Positions 37,001 through 50,533 of a DNA stretch of 64,000 bases are shown here, one piece after another. The notes beneath the pieces were generated by a model. It did no database searches, had not been told where the DNA came from, and saw nothing but the letters and a program-made list of their open reading frames with translations. The stretch spans positions 22,172,759-22,236,758 of the forward strand of contig NC_044012.1 in NCBI RefSeq assembly GCF_900496995.4, written 5' to 3'. The position numbers were made by a program, and so were the translations under genes. How positions within the stretch are numbered: position 1 is the first letter of the stretch; every line of letters starts with the position of its first letter. This stretch comes from Aquila chrysaetos chrysaetos (Eukaryota > Chordata > Aves > Accipitriformes > Accipitridae).

Positions 37001-38600
37001 ATTAAAATCATTATGGGTGTACCTAATTTGCAAGGCTACACACACAGTTCAGGACACCCTGCAGGATGTAGAAGACTGCAGCCACCGCTTTCTGACCCAG
37101 TCCTGGGCTTCACCATGCTTGGAGATGGAAAAGTCATAACACAGACCATCCCTCTCACAGAGCTTGCTGCCCAGATACACAAGTATAGCTGAGACAGGGA
37201 AGTGGAGGGAAGACCAAGCCTCTTCCAGGCTTCTTCCTCAGGACAAGGCTTATCAGTTCAAAGAAGGCTTGCAAGCCACAGAATGAAGCATCAGCCATCT
37301 CCCCCAGGGGAGACCCATACTTTCAAAACGAGAGCCCAGAAGCTGAAATTCACACTACCACAGATGCTCAGGACCATGGACTCTGGAAGGTACAGGGTTT
37401 ATACCACTACCCCCTCTCCATTCCTAGGGTTGTACATACCCATCTCTGCTCCCAACAAGCCCCTCTTCCCTTGCCAACACCCTCTCTGCCCCATGAGCTC
37501 ACCTGTTTTCCTTCACAATCCAACTGTAACCATTAAGTTCAGCTTGGAGCCATCATTCCTGATTCGCACTTGGCTCTCAGTCGGCTGCCTGCGTTTCTGA
37601 CTCAAAGGACACATTTCAAACAGCACAGACTGCAACTAGTCCCAAGGAAGCAGAGGGGGAGATCACACTTGCACATAGCCCAGCACAGACGCAAGCCAGC
37701 CACCTCAGCACTTCAGACAAGCCACCCTTCTCCATCCTAGCAGGGTCTGACCAAACCAGGCTCTGGGCCCTGCTCTCTTTAGAGGCACAAATAACTTAGT
37801 TCATGCAGGGAGCTCCTCTACAAGGCTGAAAATCCTTCCCCCCATCCCCTGGGAAATGCTGTTTACATAGTTCTTATCCTCCTGCAGAAACAAATGAGCA
37901 TACAGCCAAGGGCAACAGGCAGGCATGTTGCATTATTAACCTCTCTTGCTGCAGTGCTAGATGGACACAAGAGTACTATCAGCCAGCATCCTCCAAAAGC
38001 CCAGCTGCAGGCTCTGAGATGAGACCTGACAGCACAGGCACTCGCTAGCTTCTGAACCCCAAAACCAGAGACCCTGGGGAGGTTTGAAACAGGCACATCA
38101 GAAACATCTTTCCTGTTGCCATTGCTGCACTCACCAGATCAAACCCACAGAATAACTGGACACGTTTGGTGTCTTGCAGAGGACACAGAGCTGCAGCAAA
38201 GGCAAAGACAAGGGCTGCAATGAGGATCCAGGGAGAGGAGGGAAGTGCTGGCACAGACAGCTTACACAATCGCAGGGATGCAGATGGGAGCATTCACTAT
38301 CCCCATTTTAACCCATGAAGGAAGAACTCCAGTGCTGAGTTAAAGAAAGGACTGACTGCAACACTTAATCATTTTAGATGCTGTCAAAACATTTCCTACT
38401 GAATAACTGCAGTGAGATCACTTACCCAACTGCAACCTCATGAAATCCCAAATATGCAGCCCATAGTCCTCTTTAGTTCAAGCAGGGTTCATATTTCTTT
38501 CCTTCTGAGAAAGAAGGAAAATAAAGTTGGCTCCTTTTAGCCATGTTTCCCCTGCCTTCCTCTGAGCAATGCAATCCCACATCGCAGGGGAGGACATTGA

Positions 38601-38626
38601 TTTTTTTTTTTTTTTTTTTTTTTTTT
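38601..38626 (+). repeat. T26 homopolymer tract
   Basis: This is an uninterrupted run of 26 T. On the minus strand it could be the tail of a retrocopy, but the adjoining sequence (38627 onward) resembles no known SINE or gene and no flanking duplication was found. Confidence 0.9.
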
Positions 38627-39711
38627 GTAGCACAGACCTCAAAGCACAGCCCTGAGTTTGCTTTCTCCCTTTTTATTCCCATGCTGGGAATCATTCTGTT
38701 TCCTCACTTTTTGCTTCGTTTACATGTCTCTTCCAAACCCTGAACTGCTTCTCTACTCCTTTTCTAAATCAAGACAATATTTCAAATGCCTATGTTTTGG
38801 AGATCCTGACATTAGCTGTGCAGCCGTGAAATCCAAAAAGAGTAAATCCTTTTTTCCCCCACTGCTTTTTAAAACAAAGCAAAGTCCTTGACCCCAACAA
38901 GTGTAAGGCCCCCTAGGTTTTCTTTTTCCTTAATACTATGAAACCATTTAATCCAGCCAGCTGTCTTTCTGTAAACACAAAAGAAAATTTACAAGCCTCA
39001 AGAAGTTAATCACAGTTCAAGGGGAATCTCTGACATGAAGGTTAGCAAGGCAGTAACTGAGGCTGTGATTGCCAGGAGACAATGCCACAGGAAGATGGGT
39101 AGATTTTGGATGGAGGTTCAGGCCTGACTCAGCAAGGTACTGCCATAGCATCTCAGCCTAAACAAGAAAGCAGACAGATGTCAAGGGCACTGATCACCTA
39201 CGCAGTTACAGGATGGTTTGGTAGTTGTTCCTGGTGCTGACACTACCTTAATCCCAACTGTCTTGGCCTCATGTTACCTCTGGCAACCAAAAACCATCTG
39301 AGTCCCCCTGATATTGAGGACAGAAACATCCTGCAGTACCACCATGCTGTAGGACAAGGGCTTAGCGGTCTTTCACAGTCACAGAGGCAGAGCAGAGGTT
39401 AGTCTCTCCTCCTTCACACCCAGCTCTTCTCCTCAGCTGGCAGGGTCCTGCCAGGGCATTCTCCATCCCACCCAGTGCCATGGGCACCACAGACTGGGGA
39501 GCACCAGGCCCTTCTCTTCTCCATCCAAGATACAGAACCTCCTTCAGAGCCTAAGCACATGGCAGCTTTCTACTACTTGGCATCACAGGCATTTAAAACC
39601 ATGGCAATACCTGCGCACCCATAGCCCAGCAAGATCCTCCCATGGTCAGCTCCAAGGACCATGCTAAATGCCACAAGCAGTCCTTCCCTCTAACTTCTCC
39701 AGGCCAAGAAG

Positions 39712-39741
39712 AAAAAAAAAAAAAAAAAACCAAAAAAAAAA
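39712..39741 (+). repeat. A-rich tract (A18 plus A10)
   Basis: Runs of 18 and about 10 A are separated by two C. No retrocopy body was recognised upstream. Confidence 0.9.
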
Positions 39742-40274
39742 CCCTCACATGCTTAACCTGGTCCTCAACAGCTTGGTTGGAGTTTGCAGCTTCTGGTGTC
39801 ACTTTGCAGCTCCATTTGCAGTAGGACTGGTCTCCTTGGCTCCTGGCTTCACAGCAAGTCATCATCCACAGCCCCAGCAGGTCTAGTATCTCTCCTGCAG
39901 GGCACGTTCAAACAACAACATGTGGTTCTGTGATTTGAAGCAAGGGAGAGAAAGATTAGAAAATGCAACAGTTTTAAGTGGGACACAGGGAGGCGACAAA
40001 CCCACCCCCTGACATGCATTTCAACCCGAGCTCACAAGAGCACCTGGCACAACCACAGCAGCTGCAAAGCACCCTAAGGTGTTCAGAAGCAGTGCTGTGA
40101 AAGGAGTGGCTTGTTTTATTTATCACTTGTGAAGCACTGAAGGGACAAGCTGGTCTCCTTGCCACTGCCAGGCCAGCTGGTGCAACTCCCTGCAGCACAC
40201 AGGGCTGCGCTAAGAGGTGCTGGGGCAGTATGCAGGCACCAGCTCTGCTGCGCGAGGAAGTCACAAACCGCAGC

Positions 40275-40280
40275 AGGCAC
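40275..40280 (+). repeat. Left target-site duplication of solo LTR (AGGCAC)
   Basis: AGGCAC directly precedes the LTR and is repeated exactly after it at 40863-40868, marking a single integration event. Confidence 0.85.
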
Positions 40281-40862
40281 TGTCGTGGTTTAACCCCAGC
40301 CAGCAACTAAGCACCACGCAGCCGTTCACTCACTCCCCCCTCACCCAGTGGGATGGGGGAGAAAATCGGGGAAAAAAGAAGCAAAACCCATGGGTTGAGA
40401 TAAGAACGGTTTAATAGAACAGAAAAGAAGAAACTAATAATGATAATGATAACACTAATAAAATGACAACAGCAATAATGAAAGGATTGGAATGTACAAA
40501 TGATGCGCAGTACAATTGCTCACCACCCGCCGACCGGCACCCAGCTAGTCCCTGAGCGGCGATCCCCCGCCCCCACTTCCCAGTTCCTATACTAGATGGG
40601 ACATCCCATGGTATGGAATACCCTGTTGGCCAGTTTGGGTCAGCTGCCCTGGCTGTGTCCTGTGCCAACTTCTTGTGCCCCTCCAGCTTTCTCGCTGGCT
40701 GGGCTTGAGAAGCTGAAAAATCCTTGACTTTAGTCTATACACTACTTAGCAACAACTGAAAACATCAGTATTATCAACATTCTTGGCATACTGAACTCAA
40801 AACATAGCGCCGTACCAGCTACTAGGAAGACAGTTAACTCTATCCCAGCTGAAACCAGATCA
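40281..40862 (-). mobile_element. Solo LTR of an avian endogenous retrovirus
   Basis: This 582-bp LTR begins TGTCGTGGTTTAACCCCAGC and ends in CA on the plus strand, and it is flanked by perfect 6-bp direct repeats AGGCAC. I recognise the termini as those of an LTR family abundant in neoavian genomes. No internal retroviral region adjoins it, so it is a solo LTR left by LTR-LTR recombination. Sense is placed on the minus strand because there an ATTAAA polyadenylation signal (40415-40410) lies downstream of a degenerate TATA region (near 40590-40600), as in U3-R-U5. A low-complexity AATGAT-like stretch lies near 40435-40470. A 6-bp duplication is typical of beta/ERVK-like integrases; ERVL elements usually make 5 bp, so class is left open. 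Confidence 0.9.
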
Positions 40863-40868
40863 AGGCAC
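40863..40868 (+). repeat. Right target-site duplication of solo LTR (AGGCAC)
   Basis: This is an exact repeat of 40275-40280. It is followed by an A-rich stretch at about 40871-40886. Confidence 0.85.
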
Positions 40869-43800
40869 CAATAAAAAAAAAAAAAACCAAAGCTGAATGT
40901 GACTTTACCTGCTCTGGGCAGTTGCTTTCACAGGCCCAGTACAACCACGCAACAGCCACAACTGCTGAGTTTGAACTCAAGCAAAACCCCAAAGCAATTG
41001 CTGGTTTGCTTGAGAAGAGACTACTGGATTGCCTTTTGCTTAGTCAAATATTTGACTGCATTTGTATCCAAAAGTCTTTTGCCAAAAAGACTAGGAGTTT
41101 TGTTAATGAACAGCCATGCAGAGGCCATCCTGGGCTGGAAACTGAGCCAGGGCTTTCTGATTTTTAAACAGGGCACCTAGTGCATCCCTTAAAAGAGCCT
41201 CTCCTCTTTGCCATGAAGGTACTGTCAGACTCTACAGCTTTCATGTGATCAAGGTCTCCACACTGACTCCCAGCATATCACATTTGGCAGTGGGAGCAGA
41301 GGGCAGATTTTCGTTTTCCACATTGAGATTGTCCAAGCCAAACTGTCTAAACAAACTCTTCAGGTTCTTCCTTTGAACCTCTTGCCGTCCTTCACATCCC
41401 AAGTACTACCATGAATCAAAGAGCCAGCAAGAAAAACAGCCCCAAACATCTGCAGATTCTCCTTGAGTGAAACCTTCCCACTCATGAAAGCCCAGCTTTA
41501 CAATAAACATATGGCCTCAAAAGGAGAGGGGAAAACCCTTCAAAACACAAAGCAGGAGTGGAGCCACTCATGAAATTAGAGTGGTTGATCAGAAAAGCTG
41601 ATAGGTCTGTGTAGGGAGCACCAAAGGCCTGAAAGAGTAAACCTGTCAAGCCACTAATATTTAAAACAGCTGGGATTTTAGAAGACAAGACAGTAGCCAC
41701 ATTAAAAAAAACAAAAACAAGGATAAAAAAATTAAAATATCAGCACCACAGTGGGTCCAGGAACAGACAGGTTTGCATCTCAGTGACCAACAGCACAAGC
41801 ATCTCTGAGTTTCAAGGCTCAGAGTTGCAGGACAGACCCACCCTACCCAGAGCTGTCAGCCTCACTGCAGAGTTTTTTGTTTCCCATCATCAGGTCTGTT
41901 ACAGGAGCAGCTCAAGAGGGTGCAGGTTTGATTTGAGCAGCCTCTCTCTGCCAAGGATGAAAGCAAGGACCCAAGTACCCCATTTGTGACTTCCTCTCAC
42001 ATTGAAAACTCTTCCTAGTGCACTCTGGCACCTGATCTCATTAAAGGGAAGAGAGGGAACAGATGGAAACATAAAAAGAAACTGTCAGCTGCCAACCACT
42101 GACCCCATCCGACTCCATCCCTCTCCCCACTGCGGCAGAAGCACAACTGGCTGCTCTTGGAAGGACAAGGCCAGCAGGAGACAAGAAGGATTTCAGGTGG
42201 GCAATAAACAGCAGAAGCAGATGAAATCTTGGCAAGTAAGAGCTCCTTTTGTCAGGAAGAAATTCACCTGCAATCAGGAAAGACAACACGAGGACTGTGC
42301 CATGGCCAGGAACCCTCCTGTCTCTGCAAACAGTGAGAAGCAGTAAGCTAGATGAAACAACCATGATGTCTGAAGCCTTTCCAGCATGTCTCTGCCTCCA
42401 GGCACCAGCAAACCCAGAAGCAAAGTCCCAGCACATGAGTTAGGACCCCCAGCAGGGCCTGCAGGAACCTCACACTCCTGTCTCACAGCCTGTAGTTCAG
42501 GTATTTAAGCATTCTAGGAAGCCTCAGCAGACCCAGGTGATGTCCTATAACCAAGAGCATAGAGGAAGGTACATATATCCACCACTGTTCCTTTCAAGGT
42601 GTTTGCTTCATTCCTATTCCCAGAGCATCCCCCTTGGGCTCCACCACAGAGACAGCCCTCCAACTGTCCCTTACAAAGCAGCACAGGGACTCCCAGGGCA
42701 ACCAAGCCACAGAGAAGAAACCTTCCCCATTTCCTTAACCAACCCAAAACATCTTCCTCTTTCCTATAGATAGGAAAAAAAACCCTGCCCCCCCCCATGC
42801 CATAGACAGCACATAAGATGGGCCAAGGATGACACTGAAGGTCACAAATTTACACTCATCTAATCACAGCTCTGCCAGGGACCAGGCAAGGTGTTTGATC
42901 TCACAGGGACTCAACTTTCCTACCTGCGAGGCAAGTCCAGCAATACTTATTTGGGAAAAGGCAAGGTCACAAGGGCTAGCAAAAAACTCACATTCAACAC
43001 AGTGCTGTGAACACTATGGAGAGGCTTATCCATCCCCTCTCTCTGTAGTCAGCCTCTCTCTCTAATGCCTGAGCAGCCCAGTGTTTTTAGCAACATATAG
43101 AATAAGCTTTTAGTAGAAAATGGTATCTTCTACTAGACTAACTTGATGGGAACAAAAAGTATTACTGACAAACCTTATCTTATCCATATCCTTACAGCAA
43201 ACTGGCTACATCAACATATCTTTAAAACATGCACCTGCAGTAGTCCTGAAAGGCAGGGGAAAAAAAGCATCTCAGCTTTGTGGATAGAAGTGCGATGAAG
43301 ATGATACTGCACAGGAAAATTAAGGTCTAATTTTCTTATGCATCAGCTTTTCTCCAGCAACTGCCTATAAGCAGGGTCTTGTCCCATAGAAGACACAAGG
43401 TGTCATATTCCACATTTGCTGTGAGCTTAGATGCCCAGCACATCTGCAGTCAGGTTACAGCTGCCTGCCTCCTGCCTGGGTCACCCACCAAAAAACAACC
43501 AACCCAAACCTTGAAGAGGGAAATGGAAAGGATACTGAGCATCCAGCTGGTGTCTTCAGCCCTCACCATCCTCTATCTCTAAAGAAAAACACAACAGGGC
43601 AATTAAAATTATACCCAGACACCAGGACCTTCTAGAGGCATCCATCAGCTGAACTTCTGAGAAACAAATACCTACCATTTCTCTTTAGCACAGCCTCAAG
43701 GCAGATACCTTCTTACAAGCCCTCCCTGGCTGCTGCTCCCATCTTTGTAATTAGGAACTGGACTCTAATTTCTCCCAGACACATTCACAATAACTTGCTG

Positions 43801-45275
43801 GGCTGAACTCAGAAAGATGGCGTCAGTTTAACTTTCCTATGACTAGAAGACAGAGGTTTCCAAACCTGTTTGGAAACTATTTTTTTTTCCTGGCTGGTCT
43901 CACCAGCACTGAGAACTCCTTTCACAAATGATATCTCATTAGAGATACATCTGGGATTAACCAAGCTAGCTACATCAAACCTTCACAAGGAATAGCTGGG
44001 CTACAAGGGGAACTTATTAATCTCCTTATGGAACAGATATGGGTAATTAGCCCAGCAACAAGACTGGTCAGGAAGCCAGCTTGTGAATAACACTTCTCCA
44101 TGAGCAAAAGCAGTGACAGCTTTGCAGGCTGACTCTGCAAGGCTCCAGCTGCTAACAGAACACAGCTCCCTCCTTGCTGGTTAGCAAGCCCTCCCTCCCC
44201 AGGCAGAGGCAGCAGATTACATAGCAAATCTCCCTTCAGACAGGACATCTGAGTCTATGATGGCAGCTTCGGTCCCTGGGCTTAGCTTTGCTCCTCTCCA
44301 CGGCTCAGAAAGCTTTTCTGCCTCATGGCACATGCTGGTCCCTCCCTGCACTGAACTCTGGAGAGGACCCTGGGGAGGTCAGACCAGCCAGCCCCTCTGT
44401 GCTTTCAAGCTTGCTGGACTGCATCTGTGTGCAATCCACAGTCCCTGCACATAAGGGCAGCCCTTTTTTCAGTCTCACTGGCAAATGGAGCTGAAAAGCA
44501 GTTGGGGAGGAGCATTCACTTGGGAGAGCAGGATTTCTCCTTCCCAGCAAGCAGCATTTGCAGGGCAGCAGACAAACAGGCTGACATTTGCAGAGAGCTC
44601 TGAAGGCACATAACCCTTTAGAAATGCCCATCATTAGTCCTGCTATTCTTGGCCCACAAAGCTGTTTGTCTCCCACAAAAGCTAGGAGAGAGGACAACTC
44701 TTGCACACATCCTGTCTCCCTGGGAACTAATCCTACACTTGTCCTCCTTGACTTAACCATCCATTTGAGCCCGCAGCAAAATTTCAAGGCCTAGAAACAC
44801 CTGGCATGAAATGAAAACAAAGGTGAGATATCAAGCACCACCCCTCCTGGGGTTGTATGCCCAGCAAGAAACCCTCTCTCATTATGGTCGTAATCCAGGT
44901 AAGCCTGAAACAGCTGCTCTTGAAGAGAAAAGCAATACAAAGAACTCCCCAGCACACCCCTCCCAAAGCCCTGCTCGGTCCCCTGGCAGGGCAGGGGCTG
45001 CTGCCAGCATGGGCTCCCTGCCTTCCCAAATTTCCCCGACATTCCCACTTGCCCCAAGTCTACATAAAGGTCCATCTGGCAACTTCACAGCAACAGCAGT
45101 TGATTTCCCAGTAAAATAAATTCATCTAGGAGAGAAAAGGCAGCTAGCATCTGCTCCTTGGCAAAGTTTGCAGCAGATGGGAATATCGCTACATTTCTAC
45201 ATGGTTTATAATGCTTTTTCCCTCTTCCTTTCACTCCTCATAAAGCAGACCGCATGGGTCATCAGTGGGATCAGG
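40869..45275. other. Intergenic, nothing identified
   Basis: No coding exon, RNA gene or repeat family was recognised. Overlapping open frames at 42.0-42.8 and 44.3-45.1 kb occur on both strands in moderately GC-rich DNA and have no family resemblance. Confidence 0.55.
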
Positions 45276-45560
45276 CACAGAACCATGGAAAAATTTAGGT
45301 GGAAGAGACTTTGGATGTCTCTGGTCCAACCCCTCTGCACAAAACGGACAATTCCGAAGTTAAAACAGATCATACAAGGATGTGTCCAGCAGTGTTAAGT
45401 ATCTCCCAGGATGGAGATTCCCCATCTCTCTGGATCACAAAAGCCTTCACCTGCCTTTAGAGTTACTGGACACACACATTTGTCCTCAACTACAACACAG
45501 CCTCCAAGAGATATTGTGTGTTGTCATCCTGCAGCCCTTGTTCTGGAAGTTAACCTCAGC
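45276..45560 (-). mobile_element. Ancient CR1 LINE fragment (3' end)
   Basis: The plus strand starts with CAGAACCATGGAAAAATTTA and continues with a GTCTCTGGTCCAACCCCTCT phrase, then TATCTCCCAGGATGGAGATT. These are diverged forms of the reversed CR1 3' region. It is much more decayed than the copy at 29.7-32.0 kb. Edges are approximate. Confidence 0.7.
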
Positions 45561-48500
45561 ACATGCCTTTAAAGTCCTTGGCTCCTTGAAAAGAACAAAA
45601 AAGTCTCCTCTTCGGGGTGTGTCTTTGTTTTTAAGCAGCCATCTGTTGAAGTATTGTCTAAGACCAAAATACCAGCTGCTTCATACCAAAGAGGAAAGCC
45701 AACGTACAGCAGAAAGACATGGAGGTTATCTACCTTGTGCATACGAGTGCCAGAAGATGTGCAATAGACCAACAATCCCACAGAAATAAGAGCAACCTTT
45801 TTTAGCAGCCTTTATCTTTGGTCCTGCAAACGTAGTAAGATACCTACCTCTTCTTCATGGTCTCTTGCAATCCAACACCACCAAGAAGGCCAGTCATCAA
45901 GGCCATGGCATAAACACTAGTGTACTTCTCTGTACATGGGGTGCTGCCAGGGAATGTTGGGCAGAGAAGCCCCTCGTTCCATACCTGTCAGAGAAGCTGA
46001 GTGTTAAGATGGAAGAACCACCAAGGCTGTCAAAACTAAGACCAATGTATACTCAGTAAAAGAATAGTAAGTGCCACTGTTTTAAGGAACTGCTAGATCT
46101 GTAACTAGCAGCAGAAGGCATAGTATAGGCTGGATTATCTGACACATTCCCATGACAAGCCTTTGCACCTTGCTCTGAAAAAGCTGGTTGCATCCAACAC
46201 ATGGGTTAAGCGAAGCTTTACCACCATCCAGACTGGCAACTCCGTGCTCCTTGGGGTGGGGAGGCAGATGGTGGTCATCCCTGTGGCCAATACTATACAC
46301 AGGGAGTGAGTATGTATACCATAACCTAAAGCCTGATAGCAACAACAATTTTTCAAAGCGTTCTTAATTCAGCTCTGTTGCTACTGCAGAATGAGTAAGT
46401 ACCACCCGCCTTTAAAAATGGGTGATTGCAACAAATTAGTGCGGACTTGTATCTGCTCCAAGTGCTAATGTCTGCCCTGGGACCTTTTCAGGAAGTGCAT
46501 GAAGACACAAGTTTCCAGTGAAAAGAGGAGTGAAGGTCAGCATGTCAGTGATTCTTGCTGAACTGGCTCTTGTAACAAAGTCAGGAGGAATAGTTTGATT
46601 TTTTTGGTATGCTGTGCTACATCTCTTCATGCTTCTCTTTTCTGGAAAAACTAAAGGTGATCATTGGAGCAGTAACACAAAAAGGGCACATCCCAGCTTC
46701 AGTCAGTTACCTACATTATAGGAATTGCAAGGTCTGGTCTCCCAAAGCCACCCAGAGCTCCCTGCAGTGGTAGGAGCGGGTTAATTTTGAAGCAATAATG
46801 TCTATTCCACTTCCTAGTCTATCAGCTGAATACAAACATAGCATGTCAGAGATGGACATCCAGACAGAGAGTTGCTTATCCAAACCAAAGGGTTTCAGCC
46901 AGAAAATAGTGAAGAGAGGCCAGAGTCCCAAACAACCTGACAGAGCATGTTGTAAATGGGCTGATGAAAACGAAAGAAGGAAAAGGGTTCCCAAAGCACC
47001 TAAGCCCCACGAGGGAGGAAAAGTCAGAAAGCAGGTAATACTCCCCAAGAGTCAGGCCAGTTGTAAGTGAACCCAGCTCATGGGCTCAGAAAAGCAGAAC
47101 CATAACATGTACTAAGAGCCAAAATTTGCTCGGCTAATATATGCAAAACACTCAATAAAATAGCCGCTTTTTTTTTTTTTTTCCTCCACTGGATGAATAA
47201 TCTTTTCTATCAGGATGCAATCAGGAGCCCAACTCTGATTTGGCTAGGACAGCCTTTCCTCTGATTAGGAACCTGGAAATCTCAGCTCAGCCACTCACAA
47301 GTTTCTTGCTTGCAGGGAGATTGCTTATAACAGCCCAGCAGATTAAATACAACAAGCATTCACTGCAAAAATCAAGGCAAAACCAGAGCTGCTGCTTGCC
47401 TATTCATACAGCTGTAGAGCATTTTAGTTGAGGGAACAGAGCAAAGGATGATTCTTTCATTGATCCCTTAAAATTAAAAGTATGTAACTTCTTTCCATCA
47501 CTCATTTCCATCCAAATTTAAAAGACTGAAGGTGTTCATTTCTTTCTGGAGTCAGAGCAAAATAATGGGGACTTGTCACCTCCACATATCTGCACTTAGG
47601 ACTTGTCCACATGTCACTTACACAACCACTGCAATAACACAGTGCAAAACCAAAAGTCTATCCTAACACTTGATAACCAAGTCCAGGAGGGTACAGATCA
47701 TGAAACAGCAGGGCCAAATACTGAAACAAAGATCTGCCCAGGACATGGGGAAGAACAGAGAGGAAGATGCAATGCTAGAAGCACTAGGTTCCTGAAGCTA
47801 ATAGCATCATGGATGCAATCTAGACAAAAAGCTCGACATGTTGTGTTCCCATCGAGTAATCAGTGGGAGGTTTAGCTTTCTGTATTTTTAAGGTTGTCCT
47901 GTGCCTTGCTAGAGGGGTACATCTCCTACAGATGTGCAGTAGAGGATATCTTAATTCACTCAGCCTTGGCAAAACACAGCTGTATCCTAATGACAAAAAG
48001 CAGACCTGAGTTGAAAGATGGGACCACTGTGAAAGCCACTGTCTGAAGTCCAGGTCAGAAAAAGTCCAGGACAGAAAAGCAGAGGTCTCTGGTCTCCATC
48101 AAAAGGGACTACTTCCAAAGTGCCCACCACCTTCTGGTCAGTAAAGCAGTAACTTGCAGACCAACCATGTCTTTGAGAAAGTCTGAAACCTCCACTATGA
48201 ACACCAGACAAGCCCCACATGTCTTCAGCACAGGGTTGGCTGAATTATTCACAGCCAGGGAATTAGCTAAATGCAGTTTAACTCATTTGCCTGCTTAATC
48301 TAGAGCACTTTTAAATCCCCATATATTGATCCAAGTTCCCAGAGGTATTTTAACCCTTGAGATCCCAAAATGCTAAGCACTGGTTAAGAAAGCAATTTTA
48401 AATATACAAATCTAATTTCCTTCAGTGTTTAAGTGACTGTGAATGAACTGCTCATCCATCCTTGCTACCAGCTCTTGCAAGAAGGAGGATTCATTCAGCT

Positions 48501-50510
48501 CCATCTTGCATGCAATGCCTGCTTAAAATACTGAGCTGAATCAGCAGATCCTGTCCTGGAGGAATAGGTAACCCTGCTCTGAACCTCTGTGCATCACGCA
48601 GCCTTAATTTGTCTCTGCAAATTAAAGGCCAGAAGCAGGACAGAAACAGAACAATTCAGAAGCTGGCATAAACTGCTAGATTTTTGAGGCCTGGTATCCC
48701 CCTCCCAGAAGACATGTCCAAAGACACCTGGGCTAAAGGATTGTTCTTTCACGTATGAGAAGCAACACAGTAAACCCTCTGTTCTTCTCCTGGAGTTGGT
48801 CACCAGAAAGCTGTTAATCAGCTCTGGCCAGAAAAGCACACATCCTAATTAAAGGCAACATGTAAAAGCCCAAAGCAACCAAAGTAGAGGTTCACCAGTG
48901 GCATTTGGCAAGTGACAAAAACACAGAAGCTTTTGGTAACAATTCTTTGAAGGGAAAACTAAAGTTTATAATCATCACCACTGGAAGGCTTTTACAGAGG
49001 AGAGTGTTAAATATTGTCAATTGGCAGATTTAAGCATTGTCTGGGAAATGTCAAACACTGTCAAGATATGACAAAGCTCTCTGCAGCGAAGCTCCTAACA
49101 AGTGACTCCTGTGGGCTCGTCTCCAAGAACACAGGCTGATGGGCCATCAGCCCTGCCAACAGAAAACAGCTTATTAGCAGTGGTACGCAGAGCACAGCAC
49201 CCTCCAACAAAAAAGGTCAGCCCACTAAGACATCCACCATCTCCCTCCAGTACCTGCAGCCTCATCTGCAGTATCTGCAGTCCAGTCCTGCTGTCAGGAA
49301 TCCTCTCAGACCGGTCAGGTCAGTGCTCCCAGGCTTCCAAACCCCAGCTTTCTGGGAGCTGCACTCAGGCCATTTCAGGAAAAAAAGATTAAGACATTCC
49401 TTAACTCCATCAGGAGACTTCCAGGAATTCTCCTACCTCAGGGAAAAGGACAGGAAAGGAACATTTTTGTTTGGTTCTGAAGCAAAATAAAACCAACCAC
49501 TGCAGCAGTGAGCCAGCTGTCACTGAAGTAAAGATCTTCAAAGCCCTGAAATAGCCTTGCTTCTAGCTTTCAGCTGCATGGGACTGCTTTATACCACCTT
49601 ACACAAAACCCAAAATAAAATACCTCCTACAAGTTATCAAAGAAACAGCATTAAGGTTGCCCATAGGATTAAGCATTGGCTTCTAAACCCCCCATTCTTC
49701 GGTACCTACAGCAAGCCTCCAGGTCTGATTCAATCCTAGCATTAGGTTGGTCTTCTGAAATGTTAACAAAAGCAGCTTCAGCAAGATCAGTTAGACCACA
49801 AAAATCTCCTTGCTTATTAGATCAAGCCCTGGTGTCTTTGACCAGTCTGATTCCCACAACAGCCACTTGGCCTGCAGCAACTGAACAGCTCCAGAGCCCA
49901 ACCAGGGGAGCAGGCAAAGCCTGGGGAAGGCAGCCCATTGTGAAAAAGGTTGACAAAGCTAGGACACGACCAAAGGTTGGCAGCACTCGGATCTGAACAT
50001 CACACCATCCCTTCAGAAGAGGCATCCCCCTCTGACACTACAACTATAGGCGCTAATGCCCCAATAAAGACATCTCTTACTTGCTCTGCTCTTGCTTGGC
50101 ACGTCAATATTTAAGCGATAGATGCCTTTACATCACCTCCAAGATAAGTGGTTAAGATGACAGCTATCCTTTCAGAGGAAAAAAGGAGGAAGACAGACAA
50201 TGTGGGGCAATATACCTTCCAAAGAAGATTAAAAGAATCAAGGCTTTGTGAGACCAATCCATGATGTAGACATTTTTGTATCTGTACAGATGTTACTGTA
50301 CTTGGAATGGCATAACATTAAAATCCATTGCACAGGGAGAACAGGAAAGCTTTGGAGATGAGCACAAAGTACAGCGCTGCAAACTCTTTAAAAGCCAGCG
50401 GAGCACACCTCCTCCTGGGGGTGGCCAGCTCTAATTGCCACATTGCTTCCCAGTAATGATAGGGGGAACAGAGTCAGGCCAGCTGCAAAAAGTAAATGAG
50501 ACTTCTCAGA
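45561..50510. other. Intergenic, nothing identified
   Basis: No recognisable exon or repeat family was found. A T15 tract lies at 47168-47182. The remaining open frames are short, overlapping and without family resemblance. Confidence 0.55.
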
Positions 50511-50533
50511 GGGGGGGGGGGTGGGGCTGGGGG
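50511..50533 (+). repeat. G-run with G-quadruplex potential
   Basis: Eleven consecutive G (50511-50521) are followed by T, GGGG, CT and GGGGG. This satisfies the usual four-run G-quadruplex pattern on the plus strand. It stands alone in ordinary intergenic sequence. Confidence 0.85.

Larger units (their letters stand above)
34181..40274. other. Non-coding region upstream of HYDIN
   Basis: No protein family was recognised on either strand. The stretch includes a CCCT repeat near 34934-34952, a TATA-like CTATAAAAG at 36582-36590 without a recognisable gene behind it, a T26 tract at 38601-38626 and an A-rich tract at 39712-39741. A 179-codon plus-strand frame at 36271-36810 overlaps open frames on the minus strand and lacks family resemblance. 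Confidence 0.6.

Noticed and set aside
38601..38700. T26 tract as the tail of a processed pseudogene or SINE on the minus strand
   Set aside because: The adjoining sequence has no recognisable gene or SINE body and no target duplication was found.
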